DNA from: Amycolatopsis vastitatis
Lineage (GTDB): Bacteria > Actinomycetota > Actinomycetes > Mycobacteriales > Pseudonocardiaceae
Length of the DNA: 64,000 bases
Direction of reading: 5' to 3'
Assembly (NCBI RefSeq): GCF_002234595.1
Contig: NZ_NMUL01000006.1
Location: 1 to 64,000 of the forward strand
The notes beneath the pieces are model-generated. The model saw only the letters and a list, made by a program, of their open reading frames with translations. It made no database searches and was not told the DNA's origin. The number at the start of each line of letters is the position of its first letter. Position 1 is the stretch's first letter. Position numbers and translations under genes: made by a program. Of the stretch, positions 33,836-42,208 are shown in pieces.

Positions 33836-36190
33836 GTGAGCCAGGAGCTCGACGCCGCGGTGCCCGCGAAGCAGGGCGCCCAGCAGAACGGGCAGGCGGC
33901 GGCAACGCCCGCGCCGCCGAAGCCGAACGGCGCGGCGCCGAACCCGTCCGCCACCCGGCGGGTCCGTGCGCGCCTCGCCCGGCGGATCACCGCGCAGCGC
34001 GCCGCCCCGGTCAAGCAGGTCCTCGAACCCCTGGCCGTCATCCACCGCGAGCTCCACCCGAACGCCGACCTCGGGCTGCTGCAGCGTGCCTACGACGTCG
34101 CCGAGGAGCTGCACCGGAACCAGCGGCGCAAGTCCGGCGACCCCTACATCACCCACCCCCTGGCCGTCGCCACCATCCTCGCCGAGCTGGGCATGGACAC
34201 CACGACGCTGGTCGCCGCCCTGCTGCACGACACGGTCGAGGACACCGGCTACGCCGTCGAGAGCCTGAAGGCCGACTTCGGCGAGAAGGTCGCCGAGCTG
34301 GTCGACGGCGTGACCAAGCTGGACAAGGTCAAGCTCGGCTCGTCCGCCGAGGCCGAGACCATCCGCAAGATGGTCATCGCGATGGCCAAGGACCCCCGGG
34401 TGCTGGTCATCAAGCTCGCCGACCGGCTGCACAACATGCGCACCATGCGCTTCCTGCCACCGGAGAAGCAGGCCCGCAAGGCCCGCGAGACCCTCGAGGT
34501 GCTCGCGCCGCTGGCCCACCGGCTCGGCATGGCCACGGTGAAGTGGGAGCTGGAGGACCTGGCGTTCGCCATCCTGCAGCCGAAGAAGTACGACGAGATC
34601 GTGCGGCTGGTCGCCGACCGCGCGCCGTCACGCGACATCTACCTGCGGTCGGTGATCGTCGAGCTGACGAGCAACCTCGTCTCGTCGCGGATCACCGCGA
34701 AGGTCGAAGGCCGGCCGAAGCACTACTACTCGATCCACCAGAAGATGATCGTCCGCGGCCGCGACCTCGACGACATCCACGACCTGGTCGGCGTGCGGAT
34801 CCTGGTCGAGGACGTCCGCGACTGCTACGCGGCGATGGGTGTGGTCCACGCGCTGTGGCAGCCGGTGCCCGGCCGGTTCAAGGACTACATCGCCCAGCCG
34901 CGGTTCGGCGTCTACCAGTCGCTGCACACGACCGTGATCGGCCCGGACGGCAAGCCCCTCGAGGTGCAGATCCGCACCTACGAAATGCACCGCACCGCCG
35001 AGTACGGCATCGCCGCGCACTGGCGGTACAAGGAAACCAAGGGCACGCACAACGGCAACGCGGTGGACGTCGACGAAATGGCGTGGATGCGCCAGCTCCT
35101 CGACTGGCAGCGCGAGGCGGCGGACCCGGGTGACTTCCTCGAGTCGCTGCGCTACGAGCTGGCCGCGCGCGAGATCTTCGTGTTCACCCCGAAGGGTGAC
35201 GTGATCACGCTGCCGGTCGACTCGACGCCGGTCGACTTCGCCTACGCCGTGCACACCGAGGTCGGCCACCGCTGCATCGGCGCTCGCGTCAACGGCAGGC
35301 TGGTGGCGCTCGAACGGAAGCTCGAGAACGGCGAGTCCGTCGAGATCTTCACGTCGAAGGCGGAGAACGCCGGGCCGTCGCGCGACTGGCTGTCGTTCGC
35401 CGGCTCGCCGAAGGCCCGCGCCAAGATCCGGCAGTGGTTCGCCAAGGAACGCCGTGACGAGGCGATCGAAGGCGGCAAGGAAGCCATCACCAAGGAGATC
35501 CGCAAGGTCGGCCTGCCGATCCAGCGCCTGGTCTCCGCGGAGTCGATGGGCGCGGTCGCCACCGAGCTGCGCCACGCCGACATTTCGTCGCTGTACGCGG
35601 CGGTCGGCGAAGGCCACACCAGCGCGAAGCACGTCGTTCAGCGGCTGGTGGCGCTGATCGGCGGCGTCGACGCGGCGGAGGAGGAGCTCGCCGAGCGGGC
35701 GACGCCGTCCACGGTGACCCGGCGCCGCGGCTCCAACGACGTCGGCGTCGTGGTCAAGGGCGCCAGCGACGTCTGGGCCAAGCTCGCCCGCTGCTGCACC
35801 CCGGTGCCGGGCGACGAGATCCTCGGTTTCGTCACCCGCGGCGGCGGGGTTTCGGTGCACCGCACCGACTGCACGAACGCCGGTGACCTGCAGTCCCAGC
35901 CCGAGCGGCTGGTCGAGGTCGAATGGGCGCCCTCGGCCTCGTCGGTGTTCCTGGTGGCCATCCAGGTCGAGGCGCTCGACCGGCACCGGCTGCTCTCGGA
36001 CGTGACCAAGGTGCTGGCCGACGAGAAGGTCAACATCCTGTCGGCTTCGGTGACGACGTCCCGTGACCGGGTCGCGGTCAGCCGGTTCTCGTTCGAGATG
36101 GGCGACCCGAAGCACCTGGGCCACGTCCTCAAGGTGGTCCGCGGCGTGGAAGGCGTCTACGACGTCTACCGCGTGACGTCGGCTTCCTGA
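33836..36190 (+). CDS. relA: bifunctional (p)ppGpp synthetase/hydrolase
   Basis: A 784-residue Rel enzyme of the stringent response. After a disordered 40-residue start come the hydrolase domain with HDTVEDT (His131-Asp132), the synthetase domain with [10 protein letters not shown] (the RxKD form found in bifunctional enzymes) and [13 protein letters not shown], the TGS domain ([14 protein letters not shown]), a zinc-finger-like segment ([23 protein letters not shown]) and a C-terminal ACT domain. It can therefore both make and degrade the alarmone on the ribosome. GTG 33836 follows AGGAGG. TACCCT at 33793-33798 is a possible -10 box. Its last 25 nt overlap the convergent amidohydrolase gene. 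Confidence 0.96.
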   Translation: MSQELDAAVPAKQGAQQNGQAAATPAPPKPNGAAPNPSATRRVRARLARRITAQRAAPVKQVLEPLAVIHRELHPNADLGLLQRAYDVAEELHRNQRRKSGDPYITHPLAVATILAELGMDTTTLVAALLHDTVEDTGYAVESLKADFGEKVAELVDGVTKLDKVKLGSSAEAETIRKMVIAMAKDPRVLVIKLADRLHNMRTMRFLPPEKQARKARETLEVLAPLAHRLGMATVKWELEDLAFAILQPKKYDEIVRLVADRAPSRDIYLRSVIVELTSNLVSSRITAKVEGRPKHYYSIHQKMIVRGRDLDDIHDLVGVRILVEDVRDCYAAMGVVHALWQPVPGRFKDYIAQPRFGVYQSLHTTVIGPDGKPLEVQIRTYEMHRTAEYGIAAHWRYKETKGTHNGNAVDVDEMAWMRQLLDWQREAADPGDFLESLRYELAAREIFVFTPKGDVITLPVDSTPVDFAYAVHTEVGHRCIGARVNGRLVALERKLENGESVEIFTSKAENAGPSRDWLSFAGSPKARAKIRQWFAKERRDEAIEGGKEAITKEIRKVGLPIQRLVSAESMGAVATELRHADISSLYAAVGEGHTSAKHVVQRLVALIGGVDAAEEELAERATPSTVTRRRGSNDVGVVVKGASDVWAKLARCCTPVPGDEILGFVTRGGGVSVHRTDCTNAGDLQSQPERLVEVEWAPSASSVFLVAIQVEALDRHRLLSDVTKVLADEKVNILSASVTTSRDRVAVSRFSFEMGDPKHLGHVLKVVRGVEGVYDVYRVTSAS

Positions 36191-37455
36191 GGCCGCCACG
36201 ACCCGTCGACCGCGATACCCGCGGCCGCGGCGATCCGGTCGCGGGATTCGAGCAGCCGGGCACGCAGGGCCGGCAGGTCCAGGCCGAGCAGCCGGCCGTG
36301 GCGCTTGACCGCCCGGCCGGCGACGAAGACGCTGTCGACCAGGCCGGGGTGACCGGCGCTGACGATGGACCCGGCCGCGTCGCCCACCGGGAAGATCGCC
36401 GGGTCTTCGGCGTCGAGCAGGATCAGGTCGGCGTCCTTGCCGACGGTGATGCTGCCCGTCCGGGCGCCGAGCCCGCACGCACGGGCACCGTCCACAGTGG
36501 CGAACGCGAGGACGTCCCGGGTCGTCACGGCGCCGCGCTCGGCGGCCAGTGCGGTGCGCATGGCGCCGAACATGTCCCCACCGGCGGACGGGCAGTCGTC
36601 GGCTGACAGCGACGGGCGCATCCCGGCGGCCAGCGCGCGTCCGGTGACGAGCGGCTCGAAGCCCATCTTCAGCTCGACGTCCGGGCTGACCGACACCGAT
36701 CCGCCCGCGTCGGCCAGCATCGCGAGCTGGTCGTCGGAGAGGCCGTTGCCGTGCACGACGGTCGTGCGGTCGTCGAGCAGGCCGCGCTCGTGCATCTCCG
36801 CGATCGGCCGGTCGCCCCGCGGCCAGCCGCCGGTGCCGTGGACGTGCATGCTCACCCGGAGCCCGAGTTCCCGTGCCAGCGCGACATCGGCGGCCGTTTC
36901 GTCCATGGTGGACATGACCGGCCCGCGCAGGCCCAGTGCCATTTCTTCGTCCGGCAGCAGGGCACGCACCCGCCGGATCTCCGGTGCGATGTCCGGCCCC
37001 GCGGCGCCGTAGCAGAAGATCGAGCGACCGGGCGCGTCCCGCAGGGCCTGGATCGCGGCGTCGGCGTTCTCGGGACGGTCGGCGCGGTGGAACCAGTCGA
37101 GCAGGGTCGTGACGCCGGAGCCGAGTGCCTCGATCCGGCCCAGCAGGTTGCCGAGGTAGACGTCTTCCGGGCGGTAGCAGGGCCCGAGCGTGCCGTGCAC
37201 GGCGACGCGGTACTGGCCGAACGTCCAGTCGGCGCCGAGGCCGCGGAACGCCGTCTGCCACGTGTGCCGGTGGGTGTCCACGAACCCGGGCAGCACGATC
37301 TTGCCCGAGGCGTCGACGACCTCGGCGCCGGCCGCGTCGATGGCCGGGCCGACCGCGGCGATCCGGCCGTCCTCGATGAGCACGTCACCGCGAGGGAGAT
37401 TCCCGGTCGCCGGATCCATGCTGACCACCATGCCGCCGCGTAGAAGCGTGTTCAT
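36166..37455 (-). CDS. amidohydrolase (8-oxoguanine/hydroxyatrazine deaminase-like)
   Basis: A 429-residue metal-dependent hydrolase of the cyclic amidohydrolase group. Metal ligands are visible: His62-x-His64 (DTHRHTWQ), His204/206 (SMHVHG), His235 (TVVHGNG) and Asp286 (SADDCP). The N- and C-terminal beta-sandwich ([27 protein letters not shown]) is complete. Relatives deaminate aminated purines or triazines, but the substrate cannot be told from sequence. ATG 37455 follows GGGGAAAGGACATCC. It is divergent from a MarR gene, with a perfect operator between them, so it is probably induced by its substrate or a related compound. Confidence 0.85.
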   Translation of the reverse strand: MNTLLRGGMVVSMDPATGNLPRGDVLIEDGRIAAVGPAIDAAGAEVVDASGKIVLPGFVDTHRHTWQTAFRGLGADWTFGQYRVAVHGTLGPCYRPEDVYLGNLLGRIEALGSGVTTLLDWFHRADRPENADAAIQALRDAPGRSIFCYGAAGPDIAPEIRRVRALLPDEEMALGLRGPVMSTMDETAADVALARELGLRVSMHVHGTGGWPRGDRPIAEMHERGLLDDRTTVVHGNGLSDDQLAMLADAGGSVSVSPDVELKMGFEPLVTGRALAAGMRPSLSADDCPSAGGDMFGAMRTALAAERGAVTTRDVLAFATVDGARACGLGARTGSITVGKDADLILLDAEDPAIFPVGDAAGSIVSAGHPGLVDSVFVAGRAVKRHGRLLGLDLPALRARLLESRDRIAAAAGIAVDGSWRPQEADVTR

Positions 37456-37471
37456 GGATGTCCTTTCCCCA

Positions 37472-37491
37472 AGAGTTGATACGTCAACTCT
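37472..37491. promoter_or_regulatory. MarR operator, perfect 8-4-8 palindrome
   Basis: AGAGTTGA and TCAACTCT flank TACG. The core TTGA-N4-TCAA (37476-37487) is the same as at 7352 and 10837. It lies between the amidohydrolase and marR genes and can control both directions. Confidence 0.7.
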
Positions 37492-37495
37492 AGCC

Positions 37496-37501
37496 TAGAC
37501 T
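37496..37501 (+). promoter_or_regulatory. -10 box TAGACT, leaderless promoter of marR
   Basis: TAGACT is followed by exactly 6 nt (GTCGGC) and the ATG at 37508. The operator just upstream would cover the -35 position. Confidence 0.6.
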
Positions 37502-37507
37502 GTCGGC

Positions 37508-37945
37508 ATGGCGGAGATGAGCCCCGAGGACTGGGCATTCTGGGACACCTGGATGCGCGCGCACCGCCTGCTGGTCCGCGAGCTCGACCGCGACCTGCAG
37601 CGCGACTGCGGCATCTCGAAAGCCGAGTTCAGCGTGCTGGTGACGCTGCGCCGGCCGATGCGCGTCGGCGAGCTGGCCGACGCGCTCGGCTGGGAGAAGA
37701 GCCGTGTCGCGCACCTGCTGACGCGCATGGAGAAGCGTGGCCTGGTGGCGCGGACCGAGGACGGCGCAGGCGGCAGGCGTACCGGGATCGAGCTGACCGC
37801 GGAAGGCCGTCGCCTCGCTGGCAGCGCGACCCGGGTGCACGGCGCGAACGTCCGGCGGCACGTCCTCGACCGGCTCACCCCGGACCAGGCCGCGGCCATC
37901 CGCTCCTGGAGCGAGGAGCTGATCGAGCGCGTCGAGCCGGCCTAG
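37508..37945 (+). CDS. MarR-family transcriptional regulator
   Basis: A 145-residue winged-helix protein: WDTWMRAHRLLVRELDRDLQRD, then RVGELADALGWEKSRVAHLLTRMEKRGLV (recognition helix) and the wing RTEDGAGGRRTGIELTAEGRRL. It most likely represses the divergent amidohydrolase and itself through the palindrome at 37472. Its start fits a leaderless promoter. The TAG stop is shared, within CTAG, with the convergent DUF1304 gene. Confidence 0.9.
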   Translation: MAEMSPEDWAFWDTWMRAHRLLVRELDRDLQRDCGISKAEFSVLVTLRRPMRVGELADALGWEKSRVAHLLTRMEKRGLVARTEDGAGGRRTGIELTAEGRRLAGSATRVHGANVRRHVLDRLTPDQAAAIRSWSEELIERVEPA

Positions 37946-38343
37946 AACAGGGCGGCGACCAGCGCGCCCAGCGCCGGGAGCGCCTGGGCGAGCGCGCCAC
38001 CGCGGCCGGCGCCGCGCGGGCGGCTGAGGCCGCGCAGGTCCGACACGCCGAGCGCGATCCCGGCCAGCAGCATGAACCCGCAGCAGTAGAGAACCAGCCA
38101 GCGTCCGGCGTCGGCGTGCCCGGTGTGCAGCAGGACCAGCCCGGCCACCGGGCCGGCGGCGAGGAACAGGTTGTAGAACCCGACGTTGAACGACCACAGC
38201 CGGGTGGCGGGCAGGTTCGCCGTGGGGATCTTGAAGATGCCTTGGTGCACGCCGGGCCGCTCGAACAACAGCACTTCCCAGGTGAACGCCACCAGGTGCA
38301 CCAGCACCGCCAGCCCGGCGCAGACCTGCGCGATGGCGTTCAC
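37942..38343 (-). CDS. DUF1304-family small membrane protein
   Basis: A 133-residue protein with four predicted helices. AQVCAGLAVLVHLVAFTWEVLLFERP, NVGFYNLFLAAGPVAGLVLL and GRWLVLYCCGFMLLAGIALG are the typical DUF1304 stretches. The function of the family is unknown. The GTG start overlaps the stop of the upstream cupin gene by 4 nt (GTGA), so the two are co-translated. Confidence 0.85.
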   Translation of the reverse strand: MNAIAQVCAGLAVLVHLVAFTWEVLLFERPGVHQGIFKIPTANLPATRLWSFNVGFYNLFLAAGPVAGLVLLHTGHADAGRWLVLYCCGFMLLAGIALGVSDLRGLSRPRGAGRGGALAQALPALGALVAALF

Positions 38344-38753
38344 GACGCCAGCTCGATGCCGTGCCGCCCGGCGATCTCCGGGATCCGCTCGGCCGCGGAC
38401 CGGTCGACCTCGCGGAAGAACCGGCCCATCCCGCCGGTCAGGCTCACCGCGAGGAACTGCGCCGACGACGTGTGCACCGTGAAGGTGTTGACCGCGCCGG
38501 CCGGGATGCTGATCGACGCGCCGGGGCCGAGGTCGTGGAGTTCGCCGTCGACGTAGACGGTGATGCGTCCGTGCAGCACGTAGAAGGCCTTGGCCCAGGG
38601 CTCGGCGTGCGGCGGGACCGACGGCCCGCGAGGCGCGTCGACCTCGAACACCTCGTAGGCGTCCCCGGTGTGCTCGGCGGCCACCTTGACGGTGATCCGC
38701 GCGTCCTTCGTGTCGAGTTCCGGGCCTTCGCCCGGGGCGCTGAAGTGGGTCAT
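38340..38753 (-). CDS. cupin-domain protein
   Basis: A 137-residue single-domain cupin. VFEVDAPRGPSVPPHAEPWAKAF and the following HGRITVYVDGELHDLGPG, then SISIPAGAVNTFTV, give the two cupin motifs, with His53 present but the usual HxH pair reduced (PPHAEPW). Cupins of this kind are sugar-binding, dioxygenase-like or regulatory; the role is unknown. It lies divergent to a LuxR gene with back-to-back leaderless promoters and is coupled to the DUF1304 membrane protein. Confidence 0.85.
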   Translation of the reverse strand: MTHFSAPGEGPELDTKDARITVKVAAEHTGDAYEVFEVDAPRGPSVPPHAEPWAKAFYVLHGRITVYVDGELHDLGPGASISIPAGAVNTFTVHTSSAQFLAVSLTGGMGRFFREVDRSAAERIPEIAGRHGIELAS

Positions 38754-38760
38754 GGCCGCC

Positions 38761-38766
38761 ACGTTA
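38761..38766 (-). promoter_or_regulatory. -10 box TAACGT of the cupin gene (leaderless)
   Basis: On the minus strand TAACGT is followed by 7 nt and the ATG at 38753. Confidence 0.5.
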
Positions 38767-38829
38767 GGAATCGCGGGCGCGGCCGGCCATCCCAGAATCC
38801 GGGGATTCCGCCACGCCGAGGGCGCGGCG

Positions 38830-38835
38830 CATACT
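38830..38835 (+). promoter_or_regulatory. -10 box CATACT of the luxR gene (leaderless)
   Basis: CATACT is followed by exactly 6 nt (GCGTCC) and the ATG at 38842. Between the two divergent -10 boxes lies GAATC-CGGG-GATTC (38796-38809), a possible operator. Confidence 0.5.
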
Positions 38836-38841
38836 GCGTCC

Positions 38842-39864
38842 ATGTGGGACAGCCGGGCGGAGGGCGTGCGGCGGGACGTCGCCGCGCTCGCGACGGCGGG
38901 CCTCGGCGTCGCGGAACTCCACGCCGCCGCCATCGAGCTGGTCGACCGCGTGGTGCCCGCGGAGCTCACGTGCTGGGCTTCGCTGGACCCCGACACCGCG
39001 GTGATCAGCTCGATGACCAGCGGCCCGGCCCGCATCCCCGGCGAGTACGAGCCGTTGCTGGCGACCTACGAGTACGACGGCGCGCAGCCCCACACCTTCG
39101 CGGAGCTGGCCCGGCGGCCGGTGCCGGTGGCCCGGCTCTCGGACCTGCCGCGCCGCGACGTCGAGCGCAGCGGCCGGTTCACCGAGGTCTGGCGGCCGCT
39201 GGGGCTCGGCCACGAGCTGCGCGCGGTGTTCCGGGTCGACGGCACGTCGTGGGCCGCGGCCGGACTGGTGCGGCGTGGCGATTTCAGCGACCGCGAAGTC
39301 GGGTTCCTGACGTCGGTCGCCCCCGCGCTCGCGGCGGCGACGCGGGTGGCGGCACGCACGCGAGGGGCGGGGGAGCGGGCGGAACCGGCGATCGTGGTGG
39401 CCGGCCCGGACGGCAGGCAGCGCGCCGCCACCGCGGCGGCCGAGGCGTGGCGGTCCGAACTGGACGAAATCGCCCCCGGCCGGTTCGCGGTGCTCCTGCG
39501 CGCGGTGGTGACCGGTGCGCTCGCGGCGGCGACGGGGACGTTCCGCGCCCGGGTCCGCGACGCCCACGGCGGCTGGATCGTGCTGCACGCCAGCCGGTTG
39601 GTGACCGGCGACGGCGACGGCGAAACGGTGGTGACCGTCGACCGGGCGTCGGGCGCCGAACTGCTGGGCGTGCTGCTCGCCGCCTACGGCCTCACCGCCC
39701 GCGAACGCGACGTCTGCCACGAGGTGCTGGCCGGACGGTCCACAACGGACATCGCGGCGCGGCTGGCCATTTCGGCGCACACCGTGCAGGACCACCTGAA
39801 GTCGGTGTTCGCCAAGGTGGACGTGCGGAGCCGGGGCGAGCTGACCGCGAAGCTGTGGTCCTAG
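38842..39864 (+). CDS. LuxR-type helix-turn-helix regulator
   Basis: A 340-residue protein with a GAF-like or otherwise unassigned sensory part (residues 1-270) and a C-terminal LuxR helix-turn-helix at about 280-338 (LTARERDVCHEVLAGRS, DIAARLAISAHTVQDHLKS). No receiver domain or autoinducer-binding signature is seen. It is divergent from the cupin/DUF1304 pair, which it may control. ATG 38842 follows a -10 box at 6 nt. The TAG stop is shared through CTAG with the convergent hydrolase. Confidence 0.85.
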   Translation: MWDSRAEGVRRDVAALATAGLGVAELHAAAIELVDRVVPAELTCWASLDPDTAVISSMTSGPARIPGEYEPLLATYEYDGAQPHTFAELARRPVPVARLSDLPRRDVERSGRFTEVWRPLGLGHELRAVFRVDGTSWAAAGLVRRGDFSDREVGFLTSVAPALAAATRVAARTRGAGERAEPAIVVAGPDGRQRAATAAAEAWRSELDEIAPGRFAVLLRAVVTGALAAATGTFRARVRDAHGGWIVLHASRLVTGDGDGETVVTVDRASGAELLGVLLAAYGLTARERDVCHEVLAGRSTTDIAARLAISAHTVQDHLKSVFAKVDVRSRGELTAKLWS

Positions 39865-40694
39865 AGGAACTTCCGCAGCAGCGCGTTCACCTCGTCCGGC
39901 CGTTCCATCGCCGGGAGGTGGCCGGTGTCGGGGAGTTCGACGAGCTCGGCGGCCGGCAGCGACTCCGCGAGGTGCCGCGAAAGCTCCACCAGGCCGAGCG
40001 CGTCGGCCGTCCCGATGACCACCAGTGCGGGGGTCGTGATCTCGGCCAGGCGGTGCCGGGTGTCCGGGATCTTCTCCGTCCACTGTGGAGCAGTCCAGTC
40101 GTGCCGGTAGACCTGCTCGCACATTTCCCGTACCAGCGCGACCATCCCGGGCGGCAGGACCGAGACGTCCCGCTCCGGGCCGGCGACGAGGTAGCGGAGG
40201 TTGGCGTCCGCGATCGCGCGCACGTCCGCCGGGCCGGGGGTGCGCTTCCGGGCCTGGTATTCGGCGAGCCGGCCGGGCGGGAAGGCTTCGGCGGCCAGCC
40301 GCGCGAAGTCCGCCTGCATGTGGTCCGGCCAGGTGTGCCCGGTGAGGCCCGAGCCGAGCAGGACCAGCCGGGTGATCCGCTCCGGCACGGCGAGGGCGGC
40401 GTCCAGCGCGCACGCCCCGCCCATCGACGCCCCGACCAGCGCGGCCTGCTCGATCCCCCGGGTGTCGAGCAGGGCCAGCAGGTCCTCGTAGTGGGCGTGT
40501 TCGCCGGTCTCGCCGCCGGTTTCGCCGAAGCCGCGGCGGTCGTAGCGGATCACCCGGTGGGTGGCGGCGAGCGCGGTGAACTGCGCGTCCCACATCCGGC
40601 GGTCGCCGATCGCGGCGTGCAGCAGGACGACCGCGGGCCCCTCACCCGTTTCGTCGTAACCGAACGCCGTCCCGTTCACGTCGATCGTCGCCAT
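39861..40694 (-). CDS. alpha/beta-hydrolase (enol-lactonase-like)
   Basis: A 277-residue alpha/beta-hydrolase. VVLLHAAIGDRRMWDAQ holds the oxyanion region, LVGASMGGACALD the nucleophile Ser90, GTADALG the acid (Asp231) and LPDTGHLPAMERPDEVNALL the base His259. The overall pattern is close to 3-oxoadipate enol-lactonases and related esterases, but no protocatechuate genes are near, so a general hydrolase is the safe call. It is divergent from a crotonase gene and its stop lies in the CTAG shared with luxR. Confidence 0.85.
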   Translation of the reverse strand: MATIDVNGTAFGYDETGEGPAVVLLHAAIGDRRMWDAQFTALAATHRVIRYDRRGFGETGGETGEHAHYEDLLALLDTRGIEQAALVGASMGGACALDAALAVPERITRLVLLGSGLTGHTWPDHMQADFARLAAEAFPPGRLAEYQARKRTPGPADVRAIADANLRYLVAGPERDVSVLPPGMVALVREMCEQVYRHDWTAPQWTEKIPDTRHRLAEITTPALVVIGTADALGLVELSRHLAESLPAAELVELPDTGHLPAMERPDEVNALLRKFL

Positions 40695-40700
40695 GGACCC

Positions 40701-40706
40701 AAGCTA
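40701..40706 (-). promoter_or_regulatory. -10 box TAGCTT of the hydrolase (leaderless)
   Basis: On the minus strand TAGCTT is followed by exactly 6 nt (GGGTCC) and the ATG at 40694. Confidence 0.55.
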
Positions 40707-40754
40707 GCGACACGACCGCGTCACACACCGCGGGTTTCGCTCAGGGCGAGAAGC

Positions 40755-40760
40755 TAATGT
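40755..40760 (+). promoter_or_regulatory. -10 box TAATGT of the crotonase gene
   Basis: TAATGT is followed by 8 nt and the ATG at 40769. It covers the alternative ATG at 40757, which argues against that start. Confidence 0.45.
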
Positions 40761-40768
40761 GCCAAGGC

Positions 40769-41545
40769 ATGGACGGATTCGAGCTGACGCGCGATGGCGA
40801 GGTGGCGCGACTGACGCTGACCCGGCCGGAGAAGATGAACGCGATCACCTACGGCATGTGGTCGGCGATCCCGGACGTCGTGGCCGGGGTCGAGGCCGAC
40901 CCGGCGCTCAAGGTGCTGGTGATCGCCGGTGCCGGGAAGCACTTCTCCGCCGGCGCCGACATCAGCGAGTTCGGGGAGCTGCGGACCACGGCGGAAGGCG
41001 CGGCGAGCTACGACAAGGCCGTCGAGGGCGCGGTGGCCGCCCTCACCGCGATGCGGAAGCCGTCCGTCGCGATGATCCAGGGCAACTGCATCGGCGGCGG
41101 CTGCCAGATCTCGGTCGCCTGCGACTTCCGGTTCGCCGCCGAAGGCGCGCGGTTCGGCATCACCCCGGCGAAGCTGGGTATCGTCTACCACTTCGATTCG
41201 ACGCGTCAGCTCGTGTCGCTCGTCGGCCCGGCGCACGCCAAGTACTTCCTCCTCTCCGGCGAGCTGATCAGCGCGGGCCGCGCCCGGGAGATCGGGCTGC
41301 TCAACGACGTTTTCCCGGCCGGCGACCTCGAGCCGTCGACGCGGGCGTTCGTGGCGACGCTGTGCTCGCGCTCGCAGGCGTCCGTCCGCGGGATGAACCG
41401 GATCATCGAGAAGATCGTCGCCGGGCAGGAGACGCCGGACGCCGAGGTCGAAGAGATCCGCTCCGAGGCTCTCCACGGCGTGGACTACGCGGAGGGTGTC
41501 GCCGCGTTCCTCGAGCGGCGCCCGCCGCGCTTCACGTTCCGCTGA
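40769..41545 (+). CDS. crotonase-fold protein annotated as enoyl-CoA hydratase/isomerase, catalytic Glu absent
   Basis: A 258-residue crotonase-superfamily protein with the CoA-binding and oxyanion segments HFSAGADISEF (about 58-68) and GNCIGGGCQISVACDFRFA (about 106-123). Enoyl-CoA hydratases use two glutamates, one directly after GGGC and one in the FGxPE motif. Here the first is Gln113 and the second motif reads FGITPAKLG. Simple hydration is therefore unlikely; isomerase, hydrolase or decarboxylase chemistry is possible. No other beta-oxidation genes are adjacent. The last 14 nt overlap the convergent kinase-like gene. Confidence 0.85.
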   Translation: MDGFELTRDGEVARLTLTRPEKMNAITYGMWSAIPDVVAGVEADPALKVLVIAGAGKHFSAGADISEFGELRTTAEGAASYDKAVEGAVAALTAMRKPSVAMIQGNCIGGGCQISVACDFRFAAEGARFGITPAKLGIVYHFDSTRQLVSLVGPAHAKYFLLSGELISAGRAREIGLLNDVFPAGDLEPSTRAFVATLCSRSQASVRGMNRIIEKIVAGQETPDAEVEEIRSEALHGVDYAEGVAAFLERRPPRFTFR

Positions 41546-42101
41546 CCAGGTATTCGTGGAAGTGCTCGGCGACGACGTCGGTGACTCCGGCGGGATCGAG
41601 CCTGCCGTCGATCTCGATGACGCGGATGCCGCGCTCCCGCGCCGACCGCACGGCCTGCGCGGCGAGCATCCGGTCGCGGGTCAGCCGTGTCCGCTGCCGC
41701 GGGATCGCGGGTTCGTCCGGCCGGTGCCGAAGCTGGTGCTGGCGGAACAGCTCGGTCGGGACCAGCACGACCATCCGGCGCGGCGAGTCGACGAGCGGGG
41801 CGACCAGCTCCGGCCGCAGCGCCCAGCCTTCGGCGACGATCGGCCGCGGTGACTCCCAGACACGCAGGTCGTCCAAGGCGTACTGGAAGCGCTGCCGGAA
41901 CTCGGCCAGCGCCACGGTCAGCTGCTCGACGGCCGGGATGTCGTCGGCCGGCGTCGTTTCCGGCCGGGTCCGGTCGTCGTGGTGGTAGGCCGCCAGCCCG
42001 TGCCGGTCGGCCAGCAGCCGGGCGACGGTGGACTTGCCGGTCCACGGCGCGCCGCCGATCCACAGGGCCTTCCGCAGGGTCCCGAACGGGTCCGAGGTCA
42101 T
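41532..42101 (-). CDS. P-loop NTPase, small-molecule kinase-like
   Basis: A 189-residue protein with Walker A GGAPWTGKST at residues 16-25, followed by VARLLADRHGLAAYHHDDRTRPE, like shikimate/gluconate-type or adenylylsulfate-type kinases. IVAEGWALRPELV could contribute the Walker B strand. The acceptor is unknown. It begins at ATG 42101 with a -10 box 6 nt upstream and converges on the crotonase gene. Confidence 0.75.
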   Translation of the reverse strand: MTSDPFGTLRKALWIGGAPWTGKSTVARLLADRHGLAAYHHDDRTRPETTPADDIPAVEQLTVALAEFRQRFQYALDDLRVWESPRPIVAEGWALRPELVAPLVDSPRRMVVLVPTELFRQHQLRHRPDEPAIPRQRTRLTRDRMLAAQAVRSARERGIRVIEIDGRLDPAGVTDVVAEHFHEYLVSGT

Positions 42102-42107
42102 CGTTCG

Positions 42108-42113
42108 ACTATC
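42108..42113 (-). promoter_or_regulatory. -10 box GATAGT of the kinase-like gene (leaderless)
   Basis: On the minus strand GATAGT is followed by exactly 6 nt (CGAACG) and the ATG at 42101. A weak hairpin (CACTGGC/GCCAGTG, 42118-42140) lies just upstream, after the LysM-like gene. Confidence 0.5.
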
Positions 42114-42208
42114 GCGGCACTGGCGGCTTCAAGGCCAGTGTTCCGGCGGCGGTTGAGCCGTTCAGCGCAGAGTGACTTGGCGCGTACGGGGGGCCACGAC
42201 TTCGCCGG

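Noticed and set aside
34628..37261. An 877-codon minus-strand frame across relA and the amidohydrolase
   Set aside because: It lies antisense to relA and in a wrong frame of the amidohydrolase, both of which have full sets of family motifs.
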